Below are positions 18,061-26,219 of a stretch of 64,000 nucleotides of DNA, piece by piece (positions within the stretch are counted from its first letter, which is position 1; every line of letters begins with the position of its first letter). The DNA is from Indolivaga macrotermitis (GTDB taxonomy: Bacteria > Bacteroidota > Bacteroidia > Bacteroidales > Dysgonomonadaceae). The position numbers were made by a program, and so were the translations under genes. Below the pieces are notes generated by a model. That model saw only the letters and a list, made by a program, of their open reading frames with translations. It did not search any database and was not told the DNA's origin. The stretch lies in contig NZ_FQUC01000017.1 in the NCBI RefSeq assembly GCF_900128985.1, forward strand, positions 1 through 64,000. Reading direction: 5' to 3'.

Positions 18061-18083
18061 AGCAGGATATTAGCTATCCTGCT
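18061..18083 (+). terminator. Terminator of the DPP III gene
   Basis: A 9-bp perfect stem AGCAGGATA / TATCCTGCT with loop TTAGC (18061-18083), followed by TTTACTTAG. It starts 9 nt past the stop codon. Confidence 0.6.
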
Positions 18084-18102
18084 TTACTTAGTTATAAAGC
18101 AA

Positions 18103-18137
18103 AAAGAAACCGTAGATTATTCATCTACGGTTTCTTT
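18103..18137. terminator. Bidirectional terminator between DPP III and the inositol synthase gene
   Basis: A 15-bp perfect stem (AAAGAAACCGTAGAT at 18103-18117, ATCTACGGTTTCTTT at 18123-18137) with a 5-nt loop. The stem ends in A- and T-rich runs, so the T-tract works on either strand. It sits between two convergent genes. Confidence 0.75.
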
Positions 18138-18162
18138 ATATATTAAGTTGAACTATTGGATA

Positions 18163-19461
18163 TTACTCGATAAAGTCAACTGTCTCTTCTCCGATCATTT
18201 TGCGAAGTGTATTTTTCAACTTCACATATTGGATAAACAAGTCGTGTTCTGCGATCTTACTTGGCTCGTGCATTGGGCTCTTGAAGTAGAATGACAACCA
18301 GTCTTGGATACCACTCATACCTGCGCGTTGAGCAAGGTCTGTGAATAACACAAGGTCAAGACACAAAGGAGCTGCCAAGATAGAGTCACGGCAAAGGAAA
18401 TCCACTTTCAATTGCATTGGGTAACCCAACCATCCGAACAAGTCAATATTATCCCAACCTTCTTTATTGTCTTTGCGAGGTGGGTAATAGTTGATACGTA
18501 CTTTGTGATAAACGTTTCCGTAAAGTTCAGGATAAAGGTCCGGTTGAAGAATATTATCAATAACCGACAATTTAGACTCTTCTTTAGTTTTGAATGAACC
18601 TGGATCATCAAGAACTTCTCCATCGCGGTTACCTAGGATATTTGTAGAGAACCATCCGCTAAGACCCAACATACGGGTTTTCAACATAGGAGACAATACT
18701 GTCTTCAACATTGTTTGACCTGTTTTAAAGTCTTTTCCACTGATAGGCACTTGTTGTTTAGCTGCAAATTCCCACATTGCAGGAATGTCTACTGTAAGGT
18801 TAGGTGCACCATTGATATAAGCAACACCTTCTGCAACAGCAGCATAAGCATATAAGTTAGAAGGAGCTATATCTGCGTGGTTTTCTTTCATGGCTTTTTC
18901 AAGAGTAGCCAATGATTTGTGAATTTCACCTAGTGGAGTGAATACTTCTGTACTACCACACCAGATCATAACCACACGGTCACAGTTATTTGCTTTTTTG
19001 AAGTCGCGGATATCAGCTCTTACTTGCTCCATTAATTCCCATTTGGTAGGAGCTTGCTTTACCCATGTTCCATGAAGTCTTTTTACGAAATTCTGATCGA
19101 ATACCGCTTTCATAGGTTTGATAGCAGCTAGTTCGTCTTTTACTTTGTCAAGATCTTCATCGGTTAATACTTCTGCATGTTTAGCGGCTTTATAAACATC
19201 ATCTTCGAAAAGATCCCATCCTCCGAATACGATGTCTTTAAGGTCTGCCAAAGGCACAGCGTCTTTGATCTTTGGGAAACGATTTTCTTCTCTTTTACCC
19301 AAGCGCATAGTAGCTAATTGAGTAATAGAGCCAACAGGAACACCTAATCCTTTACGAGAAATTAATGTACCTGCGATAAAGGTAGATGCTACAGCACCTC
19401 CAACTCCAACAACAAGAACGCCAAGTTTACCATTGGCCGGTTTCAATTGTACTTTTTCCAT
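18163..19461 (-). CDS. ino1: Myo-inositol-1-phosphate synthase
   Basis: The 432-residue NAD-dependent enzyme converts glucose-6-phosphate to myo-inositol-1-phosphate, the first step of inositol synthesis. The N-terminal Rossmann motif GVGGAVASTF (about 19-28) is clear, and the family regions WCGSTEVFTP, GKDFKTGQTMLKTVLSPM, NILGNRDGEVL and KVRINYYPPRKD are present. It is shorter than the about 510-residue eukaryotic forms, as is usual for bacterial ones. I reject the longer frame from a GTG at 19518; ATG 19461 begins MEKVQLKPANGKLGVLVVGV. It is the last gene of a minus-strand group with other inositol-phosphate-type enzymes and has a 255-nt leader. Confidence 0.95.
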   Translation of the reverse strand: MEKVQLKPANGKLGVLVVGVGGAVASTFIAGTLISRKGLGVPVGSITQLATMRLGKREENRFPKIKDAVPLADLKDIVFGGWDLFEDDVYKAAKHAEVLTDEDLDKVKDELAAIKPMKAVFDQNFVKRLHGTWVKQAPTKWELMEQVRADIRDFKKANNCDRVVMIWCGSTEVFTPLGEIHKSLATLEKAMKENHADIAPSNLYAYAAVAEGVAYINGAPNLTVDIPAMWEFAAKQQVPISGKDFKTGQTMLKTVLSPMLKTRMLGLSGWFSTNILGNRDGEVLDDPGSFKTKEESKLSVIDNILQPDLYPELYGNVYHKVRINYYPPRKDNKEGWDNIDLFGWLGYPMQLKVDFLCRDSILAAPLCLDLVLFTDLAQRAGMSGIQDWLSFYFKSPMHEPSKIAEHDLFIQYVKLKNTLRKMIGEETVDFIE

Positions 19462-19716
19462 TTTAATTTTTAGTTTAAAATACGCCACAACCCGTGGCAA
19501 TCCTTTAAATATTGGCACTCCAAACTATTTCGGAATGCATATAATAAAATAGTCTTAGTATAAGGCCGTTCTCCATTTTATTCTCCCAACCCGGGCTTTT
19601 CCGCTTACCGGAACCTGATGGTCCAAAGTAAACTTCCATTTTTAGAGACTGAATTATACTACCCCTATAATATTTCAAAAACAAAGTACACGAGAGTCTC
19701 CACTCTCTTCACTTAT
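19462..19716 (-). other. 255-nt leader ahead of the inositol synthase gene
   Basis: No protein-coding signal fits this stretch. Hairpins on the minus strand include GAGAGT-GGAG-ACTCTC (19692-19707), TTCCG-GTAAG-CGGAA and GCCAC/GTGGC arms (19484-19498) near the start codon. The first could end transcription of the HAD gene. I do not recognise a known riboswitch. A long structured leader before a committed-step enzyme is worth noting. Confidence 0.4.
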
Positions 19717-20442
19717 TTAATCGAGTTGAAAAACATCCTTCAACTGCATAAAGTCTGTTATTATCACATCTGCTGTAGCTCCGTCTTCGTCGTCGCCCCA
19801 CCCTTTTCCCTTTAGCCACACTGTCTGGCATCCGTTCTTTGTAGCGGGAACAATATCCTTCGAATGAGAATCACCCAATACAACGATATTGCGGGCAGGT
19901 AAGCCTAAAGCCTTAACTCCTAATCCAAATATTGCAGGATCGGGCTTACGGACTCCGACTACCGCAGATTCTATAATTTCATCAAAGAACTTCAACAGTC
20001 CGAAATCTTCGATAACTGCCTGAACATTACCATAAAAATTAGAAACCAACACCATCGGATAACGCTTGCGCAATTGTTCGAGTATAGGTTTCTCTTTTTC
20101 AATAATATCCTTGGCAAAGGTATAACATTGATTGGAAATAGCAAGTGAATATGATTCTGTTTTATCAACATCCGTCAGCATTTTATTTTCAACCAAATAT
20201 TGTAGTTGCAAACCGGCTTTTATCTTCAGCAAATCATTAAAATTATGGTGTGGCTCCACCACAGGATTTACAGCCAGAAAGCGCTCTGTGTATACATAAG
20301 CTTCCCTGAACTGCTCTTTGGTTACAGGTACTTCTGCTGATACATAGGCATCCCAAAGCACCTCTGCCCAGTGTGTTCCGTTACTATCTATGGTGCCACC
20401 ATAGTCAAAAATAACTCCTTTAATTTCTTTCAGATCAAACAT
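19717..20442 (-). CDS. HAD-family hydrolase
   Basis: The 241-residue product has the four HAD motifs: I, DYGGTID (residues 14-20); II, VLVSNFYG (Ser in the phosphate loop); III, RKPDPAIF (Lys); IV, VLGDSHSKD. The cap inserted after motif I makes it a subfamily IA enzyme, usually a small-molecule phosphatase. The +2 residue of motif I, usually Asp and acting as acid/base, is Gly here (DYGGT). Some HAD proteins share this, but it makes activity less certain. Its position beside inositol synthase suggests a phosphorylated inositol or a related intermediate as substrate, by context only. Confidence 0.8.
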   Translation of the reverse strand: MFDLKEIKGVIFDYGGTIDSNGTHWAEVLWDAYVSAEVPVTKEQFREAYVYTERFLAVNPVVEPHHNFNDLLKIKAGLQLQYLVENKMLTDVDKTESYSLAISNQCYTFAKDIIEKEKPILEQLRKRYPMVLVSNFYGNVQAVIEDFGLLKFFDEIIESAVVGVRKPDPAIFGLGVKALGLPARNIVVLGDSHSKDIVPATKNGCQTVWLKGKGWGDDEDGATADVIITDFMQLKDVFQLD

Positions 20443-20736
20443 AATTTACAAATACTATCCGTAAAAAGGTACACATAGGTGTCACTTCTTTGTTACTTTC
20501 ATGTATACTTTTTGTTTACTTTGTCACCTTACTAAAGAACTATTAATCAAACACTAAAACCTCTAAAAGTGACAAAGGTGACAAAATACACACCAAAATT
20601 TATTTTCGTCTTACCCGTATACTTCAAGCAAGAATATAGCGCTCTATATTATATAGATAAAACGAAAAAATCTTAAATAATGGCAAGTAAAACTACTGAC
20701 CCTTTACTTCTAAAAGCAATAAACAGGTCTGCGGCA
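20443..20736. other. 294-bp intergenic region with TGTCAC repeats
   Basis: Apart from the repeat cluster at 20480-20586 nothing coding is seen. The region lies between the CDP-alcohol transferase stop and the HAD gene start, both on the minus strand, so it could hold a promoter for the HAD and inositol synthase genes. Confidence 0.4.
20480..20586. repeat. TGTCAC inverted-repeat cluster
   Basis: TTTGTCACCTT (20520-20530) is matched by its exact reverse complement AAGGTGACAAA (20575-20585), an 11-bp inverted repeat with a 44-nt spacer. Further TGTCAC at 20480-20485, GTTAC at 20492-20496 and GTGACA at 20569-20574 lie around it. The motif cluster matches the one at 1667-1772. Confidence 0.6.
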
Positions 20737-21654
20737 TTAATACTTTCCGGCATTAATATCCTGTGCGAATTTCCTGCAAATACGCTCGTGGCTCATTACC
20801 ATATAAATAAGTATCGCATTCAGGACAGTAAGTTCAAATACAAAATAAATCCACGGTTGTTTAACCAGTATTGATATAAACAACACAATGGCTCGTGTAT
20901 TGAACGACAAAATGTTAGTCCATTTCATCAAAGGTAAGCTTTTTTCCCTGAAATCCTTGCGGAATTGCTCAGGAGCAGTTTCCCCGTATTTGTCTTTCAA
21001 TGATTTAAACATTTTCTGAAAAGCAGGAGTCCAGCTTTCCTGCCCTTTAGTATATGCCCGGTAAAGAAACAGGTAAGTCTTCTCAAACCAACCGTCTTTA
21101 ACACTGATGCTATTGTATTTTTCGTTTAGCTCTACCGAATTATCCAGTTCGCTTCCCGACTTTCCTTTCAGGAACAGCAAATGGATATTGCGGTAATAAT
21201 CTGCCATAGAGGCTTGTTTCGAATGAAAGTATCCAGCTATAATTGCCAACAGCCAGATATATCCTCCAAAAACAGGCTCTAATCTCATACATATAGCAAT
21301 ATAAATAGATGCGAACCAAAGATCTCCGGCAAATCCATCCAGAGCACGCCCTAGTGGAGAAAAGTTTTTGGTCATACGAGCCAGTTGCCCGTCCGCACTA
21401 TCATACGAATTTGCCCAGATAAGCAGGAAAATCCCCAATATGGAAATCCATAGCTCATCAAAATAAAAACAAACACCTGCGGCTATACCAATGAATATAC
21501 TGGCGATAGTTACAACATTAGGGGTAATTCCTAACTTTTGGAACAATAACGCCCAACGATATCCGATAGGACGATAAAAATAAATATCGATAAACTCTTC
21601 TGTATCTGTCGATTTTAGAGTTGATTCTAACGATGGTTTATTTTGATCCGACAT
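20737..21654 (-). CDS. CDP-alcohol phosphatidyltransferase-family membrane enzyme
   Basis: The 305-residue integral membrane protein carries the CDP-alcohol phosphotransferase signature at 21322-21402: DSADGQLAR, eight residues, then GRALDGFAGD. These enzymes transfer a phosphoalcohol between a CDP-linked donor and an alcohol acceptor and use two metal ions held by the Asp residues. Here the last Asp is one position later than in the usual D-x3-D spacing. About five or six hydrophobic helices are seen, plus a longer loop in the middle (residues about 170-240). With inositol synthase, a nucleotidyltransferase and an ATP-grasp gene nearby, it may make an inositol phosphodiester or a phosphatidylinositol-type lipid. 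Context only. Confidence 0.87.
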   Translation of the reverse strand: MSDQNKPSLESTLKSTDTEEFIDIYFYRPIGYRWALLFQKLGITPNVVTIASIFIGIAAGVCFYFDELWISILGIFLLIWANSYDSADGQLARMTKNFSPLGRALDGFAGDLWFASIYIAICMRLEPVFGGYIWLLAIIAGYFHSKQASMADYYRNIHLLFLKGKSGSELDNSVELNEKYNSISVKDGWFEKTYLFLYRAYTKGQESWTPAFQKMFKSLKDKYGETAPEQFRKDFREKSLPLMKWTNILSFNTRAIVLFISILVKQPWIYFVFELTVLNAILIYMVMSHERICRKFAQDINAGKY

Positions 21655-21710
21655 AATTTGGTTATTTATGTTTTAAATCCCGTTAATCGATAATAATAAC
21701 GGACTAATAT

Positions 21711-22577
21711 TTATTTCAAATTCTTTTGTACCTGTTTATGAATACATTCTGCTATTTTCGGTGCAGCCTGTTCTCTACAGGGAGCAAAGCTGGGCCAGTC
21801 GTTAAAGTCGATGATCTTGAACGACCCGTCTTTAGCAACCACACAGTCTCCGCCATATATTTTTACGTTCAGTACTTCTCCGGCTTTATCGCAAGCTTCT
21901 TTCAATGCCGCTACCGAAAAAGGATACATATTGGCTGCTCCATTGATCTCTTCCAATCCAAACTTACTGTGACTGATATCGAACGGATAGAAATGGAAAA
22001 AGAAGTCGGTATCGGCCACTCCATAAAACTTCACTAAGTCGCCGACCAGATGCTCATTTATAACCGCATTGGGAATACCACGGAATGCAAACTCTTTCAG
22101 TATCTCTTTGGCTTCGGTTATACTACGGGCAAAAGCAACGTCTTCGCGGTGTATTGCATGAAAATCTCCGCGTTTCAACCAATAAGCATTGGCATTCATA
22201 GCCTCTAGCTTTTCGGTGGGATCTTCGTTAGAATCCACAATAATACTTTCGGGATGCGGTATCTTATTTTCAATCAGTATCTCGGTCATTTTCCCTCTGG
22301 TACAGTTTTCGATGCCATAAGCCGAATTTACAACTACCGAACCTTTGTCTTCGAGTTGCTTCAGCCATTTTATGGTACTCTTATCACGCGCCATATTGAA
22401 AATGTAATCATCTTTGATATCACTCAATACAAATTCGGATTCGGTATAATCCTGAACTTCATATCCCATTTCCCTGAGTGACTGGGCTGTCATATTATAT
22501 ATAGTACCATCATTTCCTATGTGATTAGGAGAATATTTAGTCTGGCGTTTCACGCCTGTTAATCTAATCTTAGACAT
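21711..22577 (-). CDS. ATP-grasp-fold protein of the inositol cluster
   Basis: The 288-residue product has ATP-grasp features: a central Lys-rich strand (YWLKRGDFHAIHREDV), a region with paired acidic residues (AVINEHLVGDLVKFYGV), and the C-terminal metal and substrate motif IIDFNDWPSF, where Asp and Asn of D-x-N bind Mg2+. ATP-grasp enzymes activate carboxylates or, in the inositol 1,3,4-trisphosphate 5/6-kinase type, phosphorylate inositol phosphates. I cannot choose between these from sequence alone. It is encoded 44 nt after the nucleotidyltransferase gene and 56 nt before the CDP-alcohol transferase gene, so one transcript is likely. Confidence 0.75.
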   Translation of the reverse strand: MSKIRLTGVKRQTKYSPNHIGNDGTIYNMTAQSLREMGYEVQDYTESEFVLSDIKDDYIFNMARDKSTIKWLKQLEDKGSVVVNSAYGIENCTRGKMTEILIENKIPHPESIIVDSNEDPTEKLEAMNANAYWLKRGDFHAIHREDVAFARSITEAKEILKEFAFRGIPNAVINEHLVGDLVKFYGVADTDFFFHFYPFDISHSKFGLEEINGAANMYPFSVAALKEACDKAGEVLNVKIYGGDCVVAKDGSFKIIDFNDWPSFAPCREQAAPKIAECIHKQVQKNLK

Positions 22578-22621
22578 GTTGTTTTAGTATGGGGTATTTA
22601 CTTTTTGATTTCTTTCCGTTT

Positions 22622-23317
22622 TTAGCTATTCAAGAAGGTTTCAGCCTTAGCTATATCTTCAGCATGGTCTACGTCCACAATCTTAGGGAACGGAAAAGCT
22701 TTTATAAACAACCCGTCGGTAATAAGTTGCCTCTGGAAATTCCGCATTCTCGATTGCCCGCCCGATAAACATGCCTCAAGTGTATCTATTGCTTTGGGTG
22801 TCAGCCCATAAATTCCTCCTGATATATACTTACATGAATCCGATTTATCCAGAAAACCTGTAACCTTCATATTATCATCCACATCTACATACAAAGGCTT
22901 TTCGTCATCGATATAATCGGTCACGGCAACCATTCCATCTGCGTTTTCATCCGCAATAAAAGCTTGTATGTATTTGGTGAAATCGTCTTCTTTAAATATA
23001 GTATCTACTGTAGTTAAGCAAAATTTTCCTTTTCGAAGATAATCACGAAGTTCAAAAAAACTGTGCATCGAACTGGGAGTCGATTTTACCACAATATTCA
23101 ACGGAATACTCAGCTTTATTTGCTTCACATATTCCTGAACCTGTTTCATTTCTTCATTTACAATAATGCTGATAGAGTCTGCATTATTCTTTGCAAAGAT
23201 GTCGATCAGTCGCTGAATCATTGCTATCCCATTGAGTTTTACCAATGGTTTGGGCAAAGCTACACCTTCCTGAGCTAAGCGCGAACCTTCGCCGGCCGCT
23301 ATTATCGCATAATTCAT
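22622..23317 (-). CDS. MobA-like nucleotidyltransferase
   Basis: The 231-residue product begins with the sugar/alcohol nucleotidyltransferase signature IIAAGEGSRLAQEG, followed by LPKPLVKLNG (about 5-30), and contains the Asp site TVDTIFKEDD. This family couples NTP to a phosphorylated substrate with release of pyrophosphate. In thermophiles that make di-myo-inositol phosphate, a similar enzyme makes CDP-inositol from inositol-1-phosphate. Because inositol synthase and a CDP-alcohol transferase are encoded just downstream, an inositol-1-phosphate cytidylyltransferase role is a reasonable hypothesis. It starts 2 nt after the pdxA stop. Another sugar phosphate is also possible. Confidence 0.82.
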   Translation of the reverse strand: MNYAIIAAGEGSRLAQEGVALPKPLVKLNGIAMIQRLIDIFAKNNADSISIIVNEEMKQVQEYVKQIKLSIPLNIVVKSTPSSMHSFFELRDYLRKGKFCLTTVDTIFKEDDFTKYIQAFIADENADGMVAVTDYIDDEKPLYVDVDDNMKVTGFLDKSDSCKYISGGIYGLTPKAIDTLEACLSGGQSRMRNFQRQLITDGLFIKAFPFPKIVDVDHAEDIAKAETFLNS

Positions 23318-23319
23318 AA

Positions 23320-24408
23320 TCAGTCGTTAGGTTCTTCTTTAGTCAAATCCAAAGCTTCGTCACCTCCTTTTTCGTAATATAACTTACGAAGAGGGTTAAC
23401 ACGTGCCGACTCATAAGCCTCACGGTTACGAAAAGTATCGATAGCCATGTAGATAGCTTCACGGAACGATATGTCCGAAGCCTCGTTCTTTCCTGCTATA
23501 TTATATGCTGTACCGTGCGCAGGCGATGTACGTATAACAGGTAGTCCCGCGGTAAAGTTGACGCCTTCTTCCATTGCCAGTGTTTTGAATGGAACTAATC
23601 CCTGATCGTGGTACATAGCCAATACTCCGTCGAAAGAGGAATAATGTCCCGAACCGAAAAATCCATCGGCCGCATATGGGCCAAAGCAAAGGACTCCGTC
23701 GGCGTCGGCTTCTTTCAGAGCAGGTATGATTATATCGTTTTCTTCGGCTCCCAGCAACCCATTCTCTCCGGCATGCGGGTTTAGGGATAAAACTGCAATA
23801 CGTGGCTTATCAACATTGAAATCGCGCATCAACGAGTCATTAAAAATATGTATCGTTTGCTTGATTTTGTCCTTTGTTATATTCTGTGGAACTTGTGACA
23901 AAGGCAAATGACCTGTAACCAAGGCGATACGTAGAGCATCCTTAGCCAGAATCATAAGAGACTTATTACCGTTCTTCCCGAATTTTTCTTCGAGATATTC
24001 GGTATGCCCCGGAAAATGAAAATTATCCTGTTGGATATTATCTTTATTTATAGGCGCTGTTATCAACACATCTATAAGTCCTTCTGCCAAATCTGCGGTA
24101 GCACGCTCTAATGCCATTAAAGAAGCATCTCCGGCCACCTTTGTAGATTTACCCAGTTCAACCTTAATGTCCTCAGGAATACAGTTGATCATATTTACTT
24201 TATTGATCTCTGCTTCCTGTGCGTTTTGTATCAGGTTAAAGGTTACGGGAGGCAGTTCGAGAGCTTTGCGATGGTATGCAGCCACTTTCGTTGACCCGTA
24301 TATAACAGGAACACAAAGCTCTGCAATCCGGAGATCGCCAAAGGTTTTAAGGATAACCTCGTAGCCGATACCGTTTATATCGCCGTGCGTAATTCCAACT
24401 TTTATCAT
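23320..24408 (-). CDS. pdxA: 4-hydroxythreonine-4-phosphate dehydrogenase (pyridoxal phosphate synthesis)
   Basis: The 362-residue cytosolic oxidoreductase acts in the DXP-dependent pyridoxal 5'-phosphate pathway, oxidising 4-phosphohydroxy-threonine. Motifs ITHGDINGIG (N-terminus), ITAPINKDNI, PGHTEYLEEKFG, LNPHAGENGLLG, MYHDQGLVPFK and RTSPAHGTAYNIAG match PdxA, including the histidines that bind divalent metal. Length is slightly above the usual 330. It is followed 2 nt later by the nucleotidyltransferase gene and preceded 39 nt earlier by an unknown gene. That it shares a transcript with the inositol genes may be incidental. Confidence 0.95.
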   Translation of the reverse strand: MIKVGITHGDINGIGYEVILKTFGDLRIAELCVPVIYGSTKVAAYHRKALELPPVTFNLIQNAQEAEINKVNMINCIPEDIKVELGKSTKVAGDASLMALERATADLAEGLIDVLITAPINKDNIQQDNFHFPGHTEYLEEKFGKNGNKSLMILAKDALRIALVTGHLPLSQVPQNITKDKIKQTIHIFNDSLMRDFNVDKPRIAVLSLNPHAGENGLLGAEENDIIIPALKEADADGVLCFGPYAADGFFGSGHYSSFDGVLAMYHDQGLVPFKTLAMEEGVNFTAGLPVIRTSPAHGTAYNIAGKNEASDISFREAIYMAIDTFRNREAYESARVNPLRKLYYEKGGDEALDLTKEEPND

Positions 24409-24447
24409 TCTCGTTTTTTATTCTTTAAGTAATGAAGGCACAATGCC

Positions 24448-25116
24448 TTACTTTATTATATCAAGCCACTGACTGGCTAATAACTCAACATATTCGACAA
24501 AGCCTTTCGCTTTATCCAGCTGATGTATACTATATTCGGGCTGCCCTTCTACAATTGTATTGTCGAACGGGGCATATCCGTCATGCAGGTATATATATAC
24601 ATCTTTCGTTTCTTTATGATAGAATGTAGCATTACCATTCGATTCCAGTGCAAAGGTCACAAAATCTTCGGAATTTAAAGGCTTCACACCTTCTTTTTTG
24701 CACTGTTCGATATATTTTTCTTCCCATCCGCCGAAACCTATAGCTGAATCGGACAAACAGAATGTAAAGTTATTATTTTTTATCAATGTATCTGCCTTAA
24801 CTTCATAAGGTTTGTCGACCCATGTCTGGATAATTCCACCCAATTCGTTAGCTAACAGTTGATGTTCGTCGATAATATTACGCCCCTGCGGTACGCAATG
24901 ATCGACACGGCACACCCAACCTACTGTCGAGCCGTCGGCACGTGTCCATATATATTGTCTGAAACGTAGTCCGTGATTTATTTTAAAATCTACCGTCAAC
25001 GTTTGCTGAAGCAAAGATGCCATTTTAGGAAAAGTCTTTGCAAAGTCTTCACTGGGGCTAAAATGCCCCCCTTTAAATTCTGATAACCTGATGTCTTGTC
25101 TTTTTACCACTGTCAT
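24448..25116 (-). CDS. Conserved-looking protein of unknown function, overlapping rlmN
   Basis: The 222-residue product has no signal peptide, membrane segment or motif that I recognise. It is mixed alpha/beta with aromatic-rich parts (RQYIWTRADGSTVGWVCRVD, YKEIKDVYIYLHDG-like stretch near residue 165). Its ATG overlaps the rlmN stop by 4 nt (ATGA), so translation is probably coupled to rlmN. The pdxA gene follows 39 nt downstream. Codon use is ordinary. No function is assigned. Confidence 0.65.
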   Translation of the reverse strand: MTVVKRQDIRLSEFKGGHFSPSEDFAKTFPKMASLLQQTLTVDFKINHGLRFRQYIWTRADGSTVGWVCRVDHCVPQGRNIIDEHQLLANELGGIIQTWVDKPYEVKADTLIKNNNFTFCLSDSAIGFGGWEEKYIEQCKKEGVKPLNSEDFVTFALESNGNATFYHKETKDVYIYLHDGYAPFDNTIVEGQPEYSIHQLDKAKGFVEYVELLASQWLDIIK

Positions 25117-26150
25117 AACATTTCTCCTTTCTTACTCTTCTCGGTAGATAACATTCCGCAAGCTGCGAAAATATCTTCCCCTCTTGACGATCTTATAGTA
25201 CAGGTAATACCCTTACTTGTTACAAAATCGCGAAATTTAACCATCACATCGTTTGTCGAAGTTTCCAAATCGACATTCGGTATAGCATGAAACCGGATAA
25301 GATTGACCCTGCAATCTAATCCTCTGATAATCTTCACTAACTCTTTGGCATGTTCAATAGAATCGTTAAACCCTTTGAACATAATATATTCAAACGAAAG
25401 CCGTCTTTGCTTCGACCAGTCGTACTGCTTCACCAAATCCAACACTCCCGATAACGGGAAGGCTTTTTCGGCAGGCATAATAGATAATCGCTGATCAGCA
25501 AACGGACTATGTAAACTAATTGCTAAATGTGCGTTACTTTCTTCTAAGAAAAGCTTCAACTTTGGTGTAACTCCTGTGGTAGATACGGTAATTCTTTTCG
25601 GGCTCCAGCCGAAACCGTAATCGGAAGTCATTATTTCGAGGGCATTTTTCAGTTGTCCATAATTGTCCAACGGCTCGCCCATTCCCATGAAAACAACATT
25701 GGTAAGATCATCCGATTCGTCAACCGAAAAAAGCTGGTTGATTATATCATGCGACTTTAAATGTCCCGATAATCCTTGTTTACCTGTCATACAAAATAAG
25801 CAATTCATACGGCAACCCACCTGAGACGACACACACAGTGTAGCCCTGTCATCTTCGGGAATCATAACAGACTCTATAAACTTACCGTTATCCGTTTTGA
25901 AGAGATATTTAACCGTCCCGTCTATCGAACGTTGATTTTCTACGGGATCAGTGCGCCCTACATCATACTTTTCGGACAGCAATGCCCGGTTTGTCAATGA
26001 TATATTCGACATCTCGTCGATAGACATCACTTTCTTTTTGTAAAGCCAGTCGGCTAACTGTTTAGCCGTAAATTTTGGTAAATCACACTCTTGGACGACC
26101 TGTTTGAGTTCGTCTAAAGTCATTCCCAATAAGTGTATCTTTTCTGTCAT
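25113..26150 (-). CDS. rlmN: Dual-specificity RNA methyltransferase RlmN
   Basis: The 345-residue radical SAM enzyme methylates C2 of A2503 in 23S rRNA and A37 in some tRNAs. The 4Fe-4S motif CRMNCLFC is present, as are the second catalytic Cys in FAACGML near the C-terminus, the GEPLDNY motif and SLHSPFADQR. It acts through a methyl-Cys intermediate and needs SAM. Length is normal. The 69-nt gap upstream holds the terminator of pgi (26164-26198), so rlmN seems to begin a new transcript that includes the overlapping gene at 24448. Confidence 0.96.
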   Translation of the reverse strand: MTEKIHLLGMTLDELKQVVQECDLPKFTAKQLADWLYKKKVMSIDEMSNISLTNRALLSEKYDVGRTDPVENQRSIDGTVKYLFKTDNGKFIESVMIPEDDRATLCVSSQVGCRMNCLFCMTGKQGLSGHLKSHDIINQLFSVDESDDLTNVVFMGMGEPLDNYGQLKNALEIMTSDYGFGWSPKRITVSTTGVTPKLKLFLEESNAHLAISLHSPFADQRLSIMPAEKAFPLSGVLDLVKQYDWSKQRRLSFEYIMFKGFNDSIEHAKELVKIIRGLDCRVNLIRFHAIPNVDLETSTNDVMVKFRDFVTSKGITCTIRSSRGEDIFAACGMLSTEKSKKGEML

Positions 26151-26163
26151 TATTATTTTTAAA

Positions 26164-26198
26164 AGATGCTTATCTCAATGTTATTGGGATAAGCATCT
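26164..26198 (-). terminator. Terminator of pgi
   Basis: A 16-bp stem with one G:T pair: plus-strand AGATGCTTATCTCAAT at 26164-26179, GTT loop, ATTGGGATAAGCATCT at 26183-26198. The minus strand continues with TTTTAAAAATAAT. It is 22 nt past the pgi stop. Confidence 0.7.
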
Positions 26199-26219
26199 GA
26201 TCTATTTCAATTAATCTTA

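Noticed and set aside
19462-19518. Longer start for inositol synthase from a GTG at 19518
   Set aside because: The added residues are not conserved in character, and ATG 19461 begins directly before the Rossmann motif with the usual family N-terminus.
19462-19716. A known riboswitch class in the inositol synthase leader
   Set aside because: I checked for the cobalamin, TPP, glycine, fluoride and SAM core motifs and saw none.
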